Notes under the pieces: generated by a model
What the model saw: the letters and a program-made list of their open reading frames with translations, nothing else
Database searches by the model: none
What the model was told of the DNA's origin: nothing
Position numbers and translations under genes: made by a program
Shown here: positions 1 through 8,934 of the stretch, one piece after another
Layout: each line of letters begins with the position of its first letter
How positions within the stretch are numbered: the stretch's first letter is position 1
From: SAR202-VII-2 sp965263165
Lineage (GTDB): Bacteria; Chloroflexota; Dehalococcoidia; Lucifugimonadales; SAR202-VII-2
Assembly (NCBI GenBank): GCA_965263165.1
Contig: OZ253584.1
Span: 1,860,001-1,924,000 of the forward strand
DNA length: 64,000 nucleotides
Direction of reading: 5' to 3'

Positions 1-39
1 AGCGGCTCGAGAGGGAGCGGCGGCAGAGGGAGGCTCGCA

Positions 40-702
40 GTGCGTAAGTGGGCCGAACTGGCTTTCGCCACCTTTCTTGTCATCTTCTTTGCGGTTGCCA
101 TCATCAGCGCCCAGGGCTGGTCCTTCGACGTAAAGCTCTTCCCGCTTGCCGTCAGCTATCCGATGCTGGTTGTCTCGCTGCTCAACCTGGCGTCTACGGT
201 GCGGACCATGCAGAAGGAGGCCAGGGAGGTACGCGCCCGGCCGGTTCCGGTGGCTGTTGCGGACGCTGCCGAGTCCGGCGAGCCTGCGCCGGGGGAGATC
301 GAAGAGCGCCAGCAAGCGCAAGAGGTCGCCGGCGATAAGCCTCAGGCCCAGCCCGCCGACTATCGAGCCGCCTATCAGGCCATGACCGAGGAAGAGATCG
401 ACCCAAAGGTCCGGGCGGCCAGGACCCTTGGCATCATTCTCTGGGTGCTGGGTTCCGCCGGAATCCTCTGGATCGTAGGGCTGAAGTTTGGCATTCCCTT
501 TTGGATGTTCCTTTTCCTCAGGTTCCAGAGCAAGGAAAAGATCTGGGTGGCCCTCGTACTCTCCGTCGCGGGCTTCCTCTTCCTGGTGGGCTTCTTCGAT
601 CGCGTCGTGCACGTTCCGTGGCCCGACTCCCAGCTCACGCACTGGTTCGGATGGGACGTGACCTTTTGGGATGGTTGGGGCTTCTTCCTGGAGTACCCGT
701 AG
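40..702 (+). CDS. TctB-like small membrane subunit of a tripartite tricarboxylate transporter
   Basis: Probable small integral-membrane subunit of a TTT-type carboxylate uptake system. The 220-residue product has a hydrophobic segment at about residues 5-25, a second at 35-55, an acidic and proline-rich insert at about 60-120, and further hydrophobic segments at about 127-150 and 167-187. Spacing of membrane segments and the N-terminal G-x-x-FP-type region fit TctB, although the hydrophilic insert makes it longer than the usual 150-160 residues. The GTG start is preceded by GGGAGG at 6 nt, but the frame stays open to the window edge, so an upstream start cannot be excluded. TctA and TctC partners are not downstream and would have to lie before the window. 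Confidence 0.6.
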   Translation: MRKWAELAFATFLVIFFAVAIISAQGWSFDVKLFPLAVSYPMLVVSLLNLASTVRTMQKEAREVRARPVPVAVADAAESGEPAPGEIEERQQAQEVAGDKPQAQPADYRAAYQAMTEEEIDPKVRAARTLGIILWVLGSAGILWIVGLKFGIPFWMFLFLRFQSKEKIWVALVLSVAGFLFLVGFFDRVVHVPWPDSQLTHWFGWDVTFWDGWGFFLEYP

Positions 703-809
703 CAAGGGCGCCAGGCGCTTGGCCCTCGGCGCGTTGCCCCGCGGATCTGCGCTCGACTTCTCCGCTCCGCCCTTGAGCCGGCGCGTCTCCCGCCGATTCG
801 GGCGCCCCG

Positions 810-1730
810 TTACCGCCGGTAGTTCCTCTTCAGCTCCGAGGCGTATTCGGCGCCGAGGGCGGGCAATACCGCGTCATTGGTCAACCATGCCCGCAGCGAG
901 ACCGTCCCGGTGGCCGGCCCGTCCGAGACCAGCATGTTGTCCAGCAATCCGTTCACCTCATCGCGGGTCAGCGCTATGTCGTTCTTGGCCCAGCCGATCA
1001 GCCGGGCCAAGAACAGGGCCACCGTCGGGGGTAGATGCAGGATGCGGCCCCTGCCGCCGACGGCGTCGGCCACGAGGCTGGCCATCTCGTTGAAGGAATA
1101 CGTCTCAGGCCCCAACGCGTCCACGACCATGTCCTCGGACTTCTCCGCGGCCTCAACCGCCTGCCGGGCCAGGTCTTTGATGTAGATGGGCTGCACCCGA
1201 TATTCCCCCGATCCGGGCACGACGAAGAAGGGGAACCGGCGGATCATCCAGGCGATGTTGTTAAGCAGGATGGCGCCCTCGCCGAAGACGAACCCAGGTC
1301 GGATGATGGCGTAGGAAAGTCCCGACTCCCTAATGGCCTGCTCCACCTCCGCTTTGCCCTTGAAATAGGGGTAGGGCGAATCCAGGGAGGGGTTGGTGAT
1401 GCTTATGTGGACCAGCCTCTGAACTCCGGCGTCCTTGGCCGCCCGGATGAGGGTCTTGGTGTTCTCGATAGCTCGTTGGAACGTGACCTCTCCGCGGTTG
1501 AACCTGATCCAGTAGGTGTTATAGAGGGTGGCTGTGCCGGAAAGCTCCGTAGCCAGCTTTTCCGGCTCGTCGAAGTGGAAGGGAGCGACGCTGATCCGGT
1601 CCCCGAACGCGTTGGGGCCATCGGGGCGTCCGGTGATGGTCTTGACCCGTTCCCCGTTGGCCAGGAGCTGCAGGGCTATGTGCCTGCCGGTGAAGCCGAA
1701 GGCGCCGGTGATTACGCTAAGGCCAGGCAT
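810..1730 (-). CDS. NmrA/NDUFA9-like atypical SDR family NAD(P)-binding protein
   Basis: Rossmann-fold NAD(P)-dependent epimerase-like protein. The nucleotide-binding motif GAFGFTG sits in the first 15 residues, and the sequence runs through the family pattern with ENTKTLIRAAKDAGVQRLVH and a later FVFGEGAILLNNIAW region, as in complex I NDUFA9-type and NmrA-type proteins. I chose the ATG at 1730 because GAGG lies 11 nt upstream and the Rossmann motif then starts at the usual place. The frame is open further upstream to 1862, but that extension would overlap lhr and has no family similarity. The substrate is unknown. It follows lhr on the same strand about 80 nt away, so cotranscription is possible. 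Confidence 0.75.
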   Translation of the reverse strand: MPGLSVITGAFGFTGRHIALQLLANGERVKTITGRPDGPNAFGDRISVAPFHFDEPEKLATELSGTATLYNTYWIRFNRGEVTFQRAIENTKTLIRAAKDAGVQRLVHISITNPSLDSPYPYFKGKAEVEQAIRESGLSYAIIRPGFVFGEGAILLNNIAWMIRRFPFFVVPGSGEYRVQPIYIKDLARQAVEAAEKSEDMVVDALGPETYSFNEMASLVADAVGGRGRILHLPPTVALFLARLIGWAKNDIALTRDEVNGLLDNMLVSDGPATGTVSLRAWLTNDAVLPALGAEYASELKRNYRR

Positions 1731-1809
1731 TTGAACCATCGCCTCGACAGGGAATAGACGGGGGGATTCAGCGGACCGGGCCAGGACCACCGACCCCGAC
1801 GGGGGTCGG

Positions 1810-4800
1810 TCAGCGTCCGGATGGCGCGAGGTCTGCCCCGCGGGTTTCCAGGTGAGAAACATAGCCGCTGATCTCCACCGATTCAGGCGTCCCGTCGCGG
1901 TAGGTGACGCGGTTGGTGGGTAGGGCGGGGACCCGCTGGCCCGGGGTGAGAATACCGGCGAGGTTCAACGGGTCGGCGCCGCTCACCGTCACGACGGCGC
2001 CATTGGGCTTGACCCGCCGGGCCGCCCGGAGTTGGCTGATGGCGTGGGGCAGAGCGTACTGCTCGCCGCTGAATCCGGCCACAAAGCGGCCCCCGCGAAT
2101 CTCGCCACGGGCTTCCAGGCGTCTGTAAACCCTCAACAGGTCGCGCCAGGGCGGGGCGTGCGGCTCACGGAGGAGCAGGCGGTGGAAGACGACGCCGTAG
2201 CGCCGCAGCAGCTTGCGGGCCAGGAACTCCGTGGCCTCCGCCTCGTCCATGGCCTCCTGTGGGTTCTCCTGGCCTCGGTCCAAGAGCGACCAGCGACCGG
2301 CGCCCCTGCGCTGGGCTATCATGGTCTTGGCCAAGATGCGCTGGCTGGGCCGCAGCCGGTGCAGCGACCGGCTGCGCGCCGGCGAGGTCAGGGAGCGCAG
2401 CCCCTCGAAGCCGTCGGAGGTTACGACGCCGCGGGCGACCAGTTCGCTGAGGCCCTCTTCCACCTGGGGAGGCAGCAGGCGGGTGCTCCGGGCGATGTCC
2501 TGCATGAATGAAGCGCCTCGCTGCCGCAGGGCGTCCAGGATGTCTGCAACTGCTCCCTTGAAAGGGGGGGTCGCGGCGCTGCTTGCCAGTGAAAGGTACG
2601 TGGGCAGGTTTTCCCGGAACACCAGCGCAATTGGGGATGCCCGCGTGGCCCCCGATTTGCGGCCGTTCCCGCCACGGCGGCCGTCGCCGTTCTCGGATTG
2701 GGTTGAGCTAGGCGGGTAGAGCCGCGCCCACGCCAATTCTCCCGACAGGCAGAGCTGGTCCAGCCACGATGGGTCGTAGTGGCGGAGGCGGGAGGGCAGG
2801 GCGTGACCCTCCCACGCCGGCAGCGGCATTTCGAACCCTTCCAGGAGGTCGAGGATGGCGACAAGGGCTGCCGGCCCTTCGAGACGGGAGTCGGGGGCGA
2901 CGTGGTGCCAGGCGAACAGGAACCGAAGGAAATCGGCCGCCGGCACGGGTTCGATCTCCGCGCGCAAGCGGTCCAGGGTGTAGCGGTGGATGCGGGCGAG
3001 AAGACGGCGGTCGCACCACTCCGGGGCGGAGGCGCCGGTGAAGTGGCCGCGCAGGGCGAACCCCTCTGCCTCGAGGGCGGCTAGGGCAATTTCGAGGGCC
3101 GATTCAGCGACGCCTGCGGAGGCGGCCAGCGAGGCCGCGGTGACCGGGCCGAGGCACTCCAACCTGGCCCGCACGGTCTTGCGCAGCGCGTCCTCGGGAG
3201 CCCAGCGTACGGCAGCCTCCCGCTCCGGCACACGGACGGCGGGCTCGTTGGAGGCGCTGGGGAGGACGGCCTGAAGCATGGGCAGGCGCTCTGCCGCTAT
3301 CCAGAGGCCGCTTCCGGCCTCTGGCCCCGGCCCCTTCTCCGCCCGCGGAGAAGGCGAGGGTGACGGCGCTGGGTGAAGGGTCAGACGGGTGGCGCGGCCC
3401 TGGGCTAGAAGATCGCCGAGCAGGCCGTGCCAGGGCGCCATCTCGGAGGTGGTCAGGAAACCGGCCAGCATGAGGGCATCGTGCAGCTCGTCGGGGTCCT
3501 CCGGTTCTGGCCAGGCCTGCTCGCGCACCCGCTCAATTGCGTCGGCGTCGAGGCGGCCAAGGTCGCGGGCCGAGTCGACATCCAGCGAGCGACGCATGGA
3601 TACGGCCTGGGTTCGCCGTTCCTCCAGGGGCGCGTCGTCCAGGAAGGCGTAGGGCCTGGCGTTGAGGATCTCGTGGGCGAACGGGGACGGCTCGATGGTG
3701 TCCTTGGCGACCAGGGTTACGCGCTTTTCAACAATGCGTTCCAGGACGTCGAGGAAGCCGCTGACGTTCATGGCTTCTTCCAGGCAGTCCCGGAGGGCCT
3801 GCTGCACGAGGGGGTGGTCTGGCGCCTCGACATCCGGCGGGAGATTCTCCTGGCACGCCATCTGCGCGGGGAATATGGATGCCAGCAGGTCGTCCGAGCG
3901 CATGCGTTGGATGGGCATAGGCACCTTCTTGCCGCCCCGCATCCTGAGCACGGCAAGGGCCCTCGATACGTTCCAGCGCCAGCGGGTTTGGAAGACGGGC
4001 GCCGCCAGGACCGCCTGGACGAGAACATCCCGGGCGGTGGCGGGGTGCAGATAGGAGAAAACCTCCTCCAGCGGGAAGCTGTGCTGCATGCCCAGGGACA
4101 GAGCGATGGCGTCTTCCGTGGCGGCGGCTTGGAGTTCGAAGTTGAAGGTGCGGCAGAAGCGTTTGCGGAGCGCCAGGCCCCAGGCCCGGTTCACCCGCCC
4201 CCCGAAGGGCGAATGGAGGATGAGCTGCATGCCGCCGGTGTCATCGAAGAAGCGCTCCAGGACCAGGGTCTCCTGGGTGGGCACGACGCCTAGGGCAACC
4301 TTCTCGGCGGCGATGTACTCAACGGCCTGTTCGGCGGCTGTCCGGTCTATGCCGGCCTCCTCCTGAAGCCAGGCGATTGCCTGCGTTAGGCCGACCTCGG
4401 CCCCGTCCACCCGCCTTCCCACCTCCTCCCTCAACCAGGAAACGGCCAGCGACAGCTCGTTGGTGCGGGCGGGCGCTTCGCCGAGCCAGAAGGGAATGGA
4501 CGGGGGAAGGCCGTGGGCGGCCTCGACGCGCACCTTGCCTGGCTCCACCCGCAGAATCCTCCACGACGAGATGCCGAGTTGGAAGATGTCGCCGGCCATG
4601 CTCTCTATGGCAAAGTCCTCGTTGACGCTGCCGACGAGGGCGCCCTGAGGCTCCAGCACCACGTCATAGTCGGCGTTGTCAGGAATCGCGCCGCCGGACG
4701 TGACGGCGGCTAGCCTTGCGCCCTTGCGGGCCTTGATTTGGCCGTTGACGCCGTCGTAGTGGAGATAGGCTGAGGTGCGGCCCCGCTGGGTGGAGTAGCC

Positions 4801-6201
4801 TTCGCCGAGCATGTGGACGACCTGGTCGAACTCCTCGCGGGCCAGGTTGCGGTAGGGATATGCCCGCGTGAACGCGGCAAAGAGCTCGTTCTCATCCCAG
4901 TCGTCGACGGCGGCGGCGGCCACGATCTGCTGGGCCAAGATGTCGAGGGGCTTCTCAGGGATCGAGATCTGGTCCAGCGCGCCCTTGTGGACCTGGGAGA
5001 AGAGGGCGGCGCACTCCACCAGGTCGTCGCGGGTGGTGGGGAAGAGGCGGCCCCGCGGGGTGGCCAGTAGGGAGTGGCCGGAGCGTCCCACGCGCTGAAG
5101 GAACGTTGATATAGCCCTGGGCGACCCGATCTGGCACACGAGGTCCACGGAGCCGATATCGATGCCCAACTCCAGGGAAGCGGTGGCCACCAGTGCCTTC
5201 AACTCGCCGGCCTTCAGCCGCTGCTCCGCCCTGAGGCGCTGCTCCTTGGACAAGCTGCCGTGGTGCGAGGTGATTCGCTCTTTCTCCAGGCGCTTCTCGA
5301 GGTGGAAGGTCAGCCGTTCGGCGAGGCGTCTGGTGTTCACGAAGATGAGGGTCGTGCGCTGCTGGCCGATGAGCTCGGCGAGGCGGTCGTAGATGTCTTC
5401 CCACGTCTCGTTGGAGCAGACGGCTGCAAGGGGCTGGCCCGGCAGCTCGATGGCGAGGTCGCGCTGGCGCTGATAGCCCTCGTCGACGATGGCGCACTGA
5501 GGGTCGCCGCGGTGGTCAAGGCGGCCGGCCCCGGCCATGAAGCGGGCGATTTCCACGATGGGTTTTTGCGTCGCTGAGAGGCCGATGCGGGTGGGCCGCT
5601 GCTCGGTGAGGGTTTCGAGCCGCTCCAGGGTCAACGACAGATGGGCGCCGCGCTTGCTGGCGGCGACGGCGTGAATTTCGTCTAGGATGACGGTCCGGAC
5701 AGTGCGAAGGGTCTCGCGGCCCTTGACGGTGGTCAGGAGGATGTACAGCGACTCAGGGGTGGTGACGAGGATGTGGGGGGGCCTTCGCACCATGGACCGG
5801 CGGTCGGAGGACGGCGTGTCGCCCGTGCGCACCATGACCCGGACCTGGGGCGGCGTCAGTCCCATGCCGGTCAGGATGCCGCCGATCTCCTCCAGCGGCT
5901 CGGCGAGGTTCTTCTGGATGTCGTTGCTCAGGGCCTTTAGGGGAGAGACGTAGACCACCTGGGTCTCGTCCACAAGGGCGCCATCCAGACCCTGACGCAG
6001 CAGGCTGTCGAGGCACGACAGGAACGCGGCCAGCGTCTTGCCGGACCCGGTGGGCGCGGCGATGAGGGTGTCCTTGCCGGACTGGATGGCGGGCCAACCC
6101 TTGATCTGGGGCGCGGAGGGTCCGGCGAACCGGCCTGTGAACCACTGCTGGATTGCAGGGTGGAAGGCTGTCAGGGCTTCGTGCGTTTTGGACACCGGCA
6201 A
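1810..6201 (-). CDS. lhr: Lhr-like ATP-dependent DNA helicase (DEAD/DEAH superfamily 2)
   Basis: Large superfamily-2 helicase of 1463 residues, matching the length of full Lhr-type DNA repair helicases. Walker A APTGSGKT is at residues 49-56, motif Ia VSPLKALSND near 86, and DEIH at 174-177. Motif III appears as GLSATQKP, followed by a helicase C domain with TASLELGIDIG and the QRVGRSGH motif VI. A long C-terminal part holds the Lhr-specific winged-helix and DUF4145-like cores. Expected role: 3'-5' translocation and DNA unwinding in repair. The ATG is at 6201. The coding sequence contains an in-frame low-complexity patch near residue 950 made of two adjacent palindromes (see 3301-3354). Confidence 0.93.
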   Translation of the reverse strand: MPVSKTHEALTAFHPAIQQWFTGRFAGPSAPQIKGWPAIQSGKDTLIAAPTGSGKTLAAFLSCLDSLLRQGLDGALVDETQVVYVSPLKALSNDIQKNLAEPLEEIGGILTGMGLTPPQVRVMVRTGDTPSSDRRSMVRRPPHILVTTPESLYILLTTVKGRETLRTVRTVILDEIHAVAASKRGAHLSLTLERLETLTEQRPTRIGLSATQKPIVEIARFMAGAGRLDHRGDPQCAIVDEGYQRQRDLAIELPGQPLAAVCSNETWEDIYDRLAELIGQQRTTLIFVNTRRLAERLTFHLEKRLEKERITSHHGSLSKEQRLRAEQRLKAGELKALVATASLELGIDIGSVDLVCQIGSPRAISTFLQRVGRSGHSLLATPRGRLFPTTRDDLVECAALFSQVHKGALDQISIPEKPLDILAQQIVAAAAVDDWDENELFAAFTRAYPYRNLAREEFDQVVHMLGEGYSTQRGRTSAYLHYDGVNGQIKARKGARLAAVTSGGAIPDNADYDVVLEPQGALVGSVNEDFAIESMAGDIFQLGISSWRILRVEPGKVRVEAAHGLPPSIPFWLGEAPARTNELSLAVSWLREEVGRRVDGAEVGLTQAIAWLQEEAGIDRTAAEQAVEYIAAEKVALGVVPTQETLVLERFFDDTGGMQLILHSPFGGRVNRAWGLALRKRFCRTFNFELQAAATEDAIALSLGMQHSFPLEEVFSYLHPATARDVLVQAVLAAPVFQTRWRWNVSRALAVLRMRGGKKVPMPIQRMRSDDLLASIFPAQMACQENLPPDVEAPDHPLVQQALRDCLEEAMNVSGFLDVLERIVEKRVTLVAKDTIEPSPFAHEILNARPYAFLDDAPLEERRTQAVSMRRSLDVDSARDLGRLDADAIERVREQAWPEPEDPDELHDALMLAGFLTTSEMAPWHGLLGDLLAQGRATRLTLHPAPSPSPSPRAEKGPGPEAGSGLWIAAERLPMLQAVLPSASNEPAVRVPEREAAVRWAPEDALRKTVRARLECLGPVTAASLAASAGVAESALEIALAALEAEGFALRGHFTGASAPEWCDRRLLARIHRYTLDRLRAEIEPVPAADFLRFLFAWHHVAPDSRLEGPAALVAILDLLEGFEMPLPAWEGHALPSRLRHYDPSWLDQLCLSGELAWARLYPPSSTQSENGDGRRGGNGRKSGATRASPIALVFRENLPTYLSLASSAATPPFKGAVADILDALRQRGASFMQDIARSTRLLPPQVEEGLSELVARGVVTSDGFEGLRSLTSPARSRSLHRLRPSQRILAKTMIAQRRGAGRWSLLDRGQENPQEAMDEAEATEFLARKLLRRYGVVFHRLLLREPHAPPWRDLLRVYRRLEARGEIRGGRFVAGFSGEQYALPHAISQLRAARRVKPNGAVVTVSGADPLNLAGILTPGQRVPALPTNRVTYRDGTPESVEISGYVSHLETRGADLAPSGR
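3301..3354. repeat. Two adjacent palindromes inside lhr (REP-like insertion)
   Basis: Positions 3301-3310 (CCAGAGGCCG) are followed after a short spacer by their near-complement, and 3333-3342 (CCTTCTCCGC) pairs perfectly with 3345-3354 across a 2-nt centre. Translated on the minus strand this gives a Ser/Pro/Arg/Gly-rich patch unlike the rest of the helicase. It looks like an intergenic-type palindromic repeat that has landed in frame in the coding sequence. A related run with CCGCGGAGAAGGCC occurs at about 61601-61614. Confidence 0.55.
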
Positions 6202-6292
6202 CCCCTACGCAGACGAGTGACGGGCGCTGTACAACGGGTGAGGGGCATTGTAGCGCAGATGTTCTAACGAGTCAAGAAGGCTGCCAACGCTC

Positions 6293-6718
6293 CTAGGGGA
6301 GGGTGCACTGGTCGAAGTTTAGGGAAAACGTTGTGGCGTTGAAGCGGGCCGTGACCACAATTCGCTCTCCCACGGACACGGACTCCACTCTGGCCTTCAG
6401 GCTGGTGGGAAACCGGCAGGTGATGCCCTTGTTCGGCCCGCTTTTCAACGAGATGTATGGATAGCCCAGCACCTCCTGCCCGACCTTCCTAACCTGACCG
6501 GTGAGCTGCAGGTGCTTCCCCTCGTACTTGTCCATCGTCGTCAGCGCGTTCTCGTCGAACTCTTTCTGGATTGCGGTGGCGGCGACCAGCGGGGGATGGG
6601 TCGGCATGGGCGCCAGCGCCAGGCTGCTCTGGGGGCCTGCGCGGGAGGAGAGGATGAGTATGATCGCCACGCTGACCGCGGCCGCCGCCAGCGCGGCCAG
6701 GACTACGGGCCGTTTCAT
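6293..6718 (-). CDS. Membrane-anchored OB-fold (tRNA_anti-like) protein
   Basis: A 141-residue protein with a single N-terminal hydrophobic helix at about residues 5-25 and a C-terminal OB-fold of the tRNA_anti-like type. The OB part shows the typical YEGKHLQLTGQVRKV strand, a central LKSGPNKGITCRF and VGERIVVTARF. This domain usually binds nucleic acid or small ligands, but in short anchored proteins its role is unknown. It is transcribed away from lhr's promoter region on the same strand. Its start at 6718 lies about 48 nt from a MITE-like insertion at 6772-6887, which could affect its promoter. Confidence 0.65.
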   Translation of the reverse strand: MKRPVVLAALAAAAVSVAIILILSSRAGPQSSLALAPMPTHPPLVAATAIQKEFDENALTTMDKYEGKHLQLTGQVRKVGQEVLGYPYISLKSGPNKGITCRFPTSLKARVESVSVGERIVVTARFNATTFSLNFDQCTLP

Positions 6719-6771
6719 CTTGCCATCTCCCGTTGGCGCCTGAACGCGTTCGCTGCGATCGAGGGTCTAGA

Positions 6772-6887
6772 TGGAATTCCTATAGAGGTTGTTGCGCGAC
6801 CCCCATCCGAATCTTCGCCCGGGTGCGGGGGAAGATTTGGGAGGGTCCTCCCGCCTTGCGCCTGAAACAACTTCCCTGGGAAGTGGG
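6772..6887. mobile_element. Short MITE-like element with IS481-type ends, flanked by TCTAGA duplications
   Basis: A 116-bp element bounded by identical 6-bp direct repeats TCTAGA at 6766-6771 and 6888-6893. Its left end contains ATAGAGGTTGTTG, and the complement of its right end contains TTCCCAGGGAAGTTGTT. These match the left and right ends of the IS481 copy at 18552-19593. There is no transposase, so it is probably a non-autonomous derivative. The right duplication contains the TAG stop codon of the DinB gene at 6889-7416. Confidence 0.75.
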
Positions 6888-6888
6888 T

Positions 6889-7416
6889 CTAGACCCGATA
6901 CCACCGGCCGCCCTTCAGCATCCCTCTCAGGAAGGCGATCTGGCCGGCGTGTTGGAAGTTGTCGTTGAACATGCCCGTCAGGCGTTGACCGACGGTCATA
7001 GGAGGGTTGAAGCGCGCGTCGTCATAGGGGGCTTCCAGGGTGTTGCTGTTCTGGCCCTCAAGGAAGGCGCGGGTCCGCTGGGCGACCGCATCATGGAAAT
7101 CGAGGAGGAGCTGAGCGTCGGCTGGCTGGACGGCGGCAACCTGTTCCGGCGTGTGCATGTGGCCGGAATCGTTGGGGTCGGCAGGCATGTTGAACCTAGC
7201 GTGCCAGCCCTCGGTGATCCAGAGTTGGGGCCCGCCGTCCACGCGGGGGATCGTCGTGTCCTGGACCCTCGTCAGGTGCCAGGCGAGCCAGCCGATGGTG
7301 TTGGGGTGGCCTTCGGCGTGGTAGAGGAGCTGCTCTGAGGTGACGTCCTTCAGGCCCATGTGGACGAGTTCCTGGACTCGGTCCAGGATCCCGATACAGA
7401 CTTCGTTGGACCGCAT
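6889..7416 (-). CDS. DinB-like (DUF664-type) four-helix-bundle protein, copy 1
   Basis: A 175-residue DinB-superfamily protein. These proteins form a four-helix bundle with a His-triad metal site, and characterised members include thiol-dependent S-transferases (BstA/YfiT/mycothiol types). Visible conserved His positions are in GWLAWHLTRVQD and FQHAGQIAFLRG, together with the HTPEQVA and DFHDAV segments shared with its paralogs at 7523-8053 and 8935-9462. No substrate can be assigned. The stop codon TAG lies within the NCTAGN site occupied by the element at 6772-6887. The three DinB copies form a tandem family cluster. Confidence 0.82.
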   Translation of the reverse strand: MRSNEVCIGILDRVQELVHMGLKDVTSEQLLYHAEGHPNTIGWLAWHLTRVQDTTIPRVDGGPQLWITEGWHARFNMPADPNDSGHMHTPEQVAAVQPADAQLLLDFHDAVAQRTRAFLEGQNSNTLEAPYDDARFNPPMTVGQRLTGMFNDNFQHAGQIAFLRGMLKGGRWYRV

Positions 7417-7522
7417 TGGTTACCTCCGGTGGGGTTGTCGCTTTCGAGGGGCGCGGTTCATGCAGACAAGAGACGGCAGGTCCTGAACTGGGCCGAGCGG
7501 GTTTTCGCGGCGGCCGCGGCGA

Positions 7523-8053
7523 TCAGCTTGGGTACCACTTCTTTCCCTCGATGATGCCGCGCACGTAAGCCATTTGGCCGACGTGCTGCGCGTTGTCGCT
7601 GAGGATGCTGATGAGGCGCACGCCGACGGTCGGCGCCGGGTTCCACTGCGGCTCGTCCAGCTCCCTGGCCAGGTCATCATGGGTAAGGGGCGCCAAGTAT
7701 GCCTTGGAACGCTCTACGACCGCGGTGTGGTAGTCCAGGATGAGCTGCGTTGAAGGGTTGGTGGCGGCCACTTGCTCCGGCGTATACCCCATACCTGTCT
7801 CATCCGGGTCGGCTTCCTTGCCGAACTTGGCGTGCCAGCCGCCGGAGGTCCAGGCTTGCTCCTGGCCGGAGAGGCCGCTCAACTCCCTGTCTTGGACTCT
7901 TGACAGGTGCCAGGCGAGCCATGCGAGAGAGTTGCTCGCCTCGGATGGGCGAAACGCCATCTGGTCGGGCGTCATGCCGTCGAGGGTCATGGCAAGGACT
8001 TGCTGGTTGCGGTCCAGGGCCGCGATCACCACGTCCTTGGAATGTATGGGCAT
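7523..8053 (-). CDS. DinB-like four-helix-bundle protein, copy 2
   Basis: Second DinB-superfamily paralog, 176 residues. It shares SLAWLAWHLSRVQDRE, YTPEQVAATNP, the ILDYHTAVVE segment and the C-terminal DNAQHVGQMAYVRG with the copies on either side. I placed the start at 8053 because GGAGG lies 8 nt upstream. The frame is open 10 codons further, but without a ribosome site or family similarity. Likely a metal-dependent transferase or detoxification enzyme; the substrate is unknown. The long hairpin at 8160-8200 lies just upstream of its start and could influence expression. Confidence 0.82.
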   Translation of the reverse strand: MPIHSKDVVIAALDRNQQVLAMTLDGMTPDQMAFRPSEASNSLAWLAWHLSRVQDRELSGLSGQEQAWTSGGWHAKFGKEADPDETGMGYTPEQVAATNPSTQLILDYHTAVVERSKAYLAPLTHDDLARELDEPQWNPAPTVGVRLISILSDNAQHVGQMAYVRGIIEGKKWYPS

Positions 8054-8159
8054 GGAAGGACCTCCAATGCTGAGGCTGGGCAACCCCGTGGGGCCGCTGT
8101 ATGCACTCTAACGCCGACGGAGGGGTGTGAGCAAGACGGGTCTGGCGAAGGTCGGAGGC

Positions 8160-8200
8160 GCATTGCAGCTATCCCCCTCAGAGGAGGGGAGCTGCAATGC
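8160..8200. repeat. Long hairpin between DinB copy 2 and the DinB remnant
   Basis: GCATTGCAGCT at 8160-8170 pairs perfectly with 8190-8200. Inside it, CCCCTC at 8074+100 (that is, 8174-8179) pairs with GAGGGG at 8184-8189 across a 4-nt AGAG loop, leaving a 3-nt bulge. The structure sits about 105 nt upstream of the DinB start at 8053. It has no clear T-tract, so it may be a leader or stability element rather than a terminator. Confidence 0.6.
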
Positions 8201-8316
8201 GCTCGCTGAGGGGAGCGTTGGGAGGGGCCGCGCAACGCCTCAGGCGGGATACCGCGTTTGCCCTGCAAAAGCCCCTTGACGTAGGCAACCTGCCCGGCGT
8301 GGGACAGGTTGTCAGC
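8179..8316 (-). pseudogene. Truncated duplicate of the 3' end and downstream flank of DinB copy 3
   Basis: The sequence closely repeats 8874-9013, which is the last ~26 codons of the DinB gene at 8935-9462 plus its downstream flank. The homology starts at CAGAGGAGGGGAGCT and stops abruptly at about 8316, where it abuts the stop codon of the DUF6941 remnant. A one-base deletion relative to the intact copy (ATACCGCGTT versus ATACCAGCGTT) puts even the short coding piece out of frame. It is a non-functional fragment left by duplication or recombination. Confidence 0.8.
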
Positions 8317-8733
8317 CTACTGCTCCGAAAGTCCGGCGCGGGCTACGACACTGAACGAGAAGCTACGTCGCTCTTCGCCATTGAGCCGAGCTACCACCAC
8401 ATACGTGCCTAGGTGCTTCAGCGGCAGCCCCATGTTCACGGCGATCTGCGTCCGTTGGTCCTGTCCTGCTGGGATTCCAGGGGGTCTACCGACCTCGAAC
8501 TAGCCACCTAGCTTGGCAACTTCAGCGCCATCCGCATTGGCGAATTCGATTTCAAAGGTGTGCTTCTGGTTGGTCTCGTTCCACGAAACTCGAAATGCCG
8601 CCGCGACAGCCATCTGGTGTGTGACCGGGAGCGGCCTTGCAATAGTAAGCCGATCCCATCCACCCCCGAGGAGATAGAGTTTGTTCGAGGTTACTTGCGC
8701 AGCATCCGCTAGAATCAACCACTCTACGTCCAT
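8317..8733 (-). pseudogene. DUF6941 family protein with an in-frame amber codon
   Basis: Reading from the ATG at 8733 gives MDVEWLILADAAQV, a hallmark start of DUF6941 proteins, and 77 residues to a TAG at 8500-8502. The same frame continues after the TAG as FEVGRPPGIPAGQDQRTQIA and on through LGTYVVVARLNGEERRSF to a TAG at 8317-8319, giving 138 sense codons plus the internal amber, which is the usual full length of the family. A single nonsense change therefore splits an otherwise intact gene. It may be a pseudogene, a sequencing error or, less likely, a suppressed codon. Function of the family is unknown. Confidence 0.75.
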
Positions 8734-8934
8734 TCCGCCTCACTATGCACTGTTCAGGGTCCACTCCGCCTGACCCGGTTGCCCGACCGATGAGTTTAGA
8801 GAGCTAGCCAGTGGGTCGGGGAAATAGGCTACTTCAAAGTCCGAGGCGCCCTGGCTCTCTATAAAGAACCGATCAGAGGAGGGGAGCTACGCCGCGCTCG
8901 CTGAGGGGAGCGTTGGGGGGCCGCGCGACGCGCC

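Noticed and set aside
8500..8502. Amber codon in DUF6941 as pyrrolysine
   Set aside because: The codon is not at a known catalytic site, and nothing in the window suggests pyrrolysine use; a nonsense mutation is simpler.
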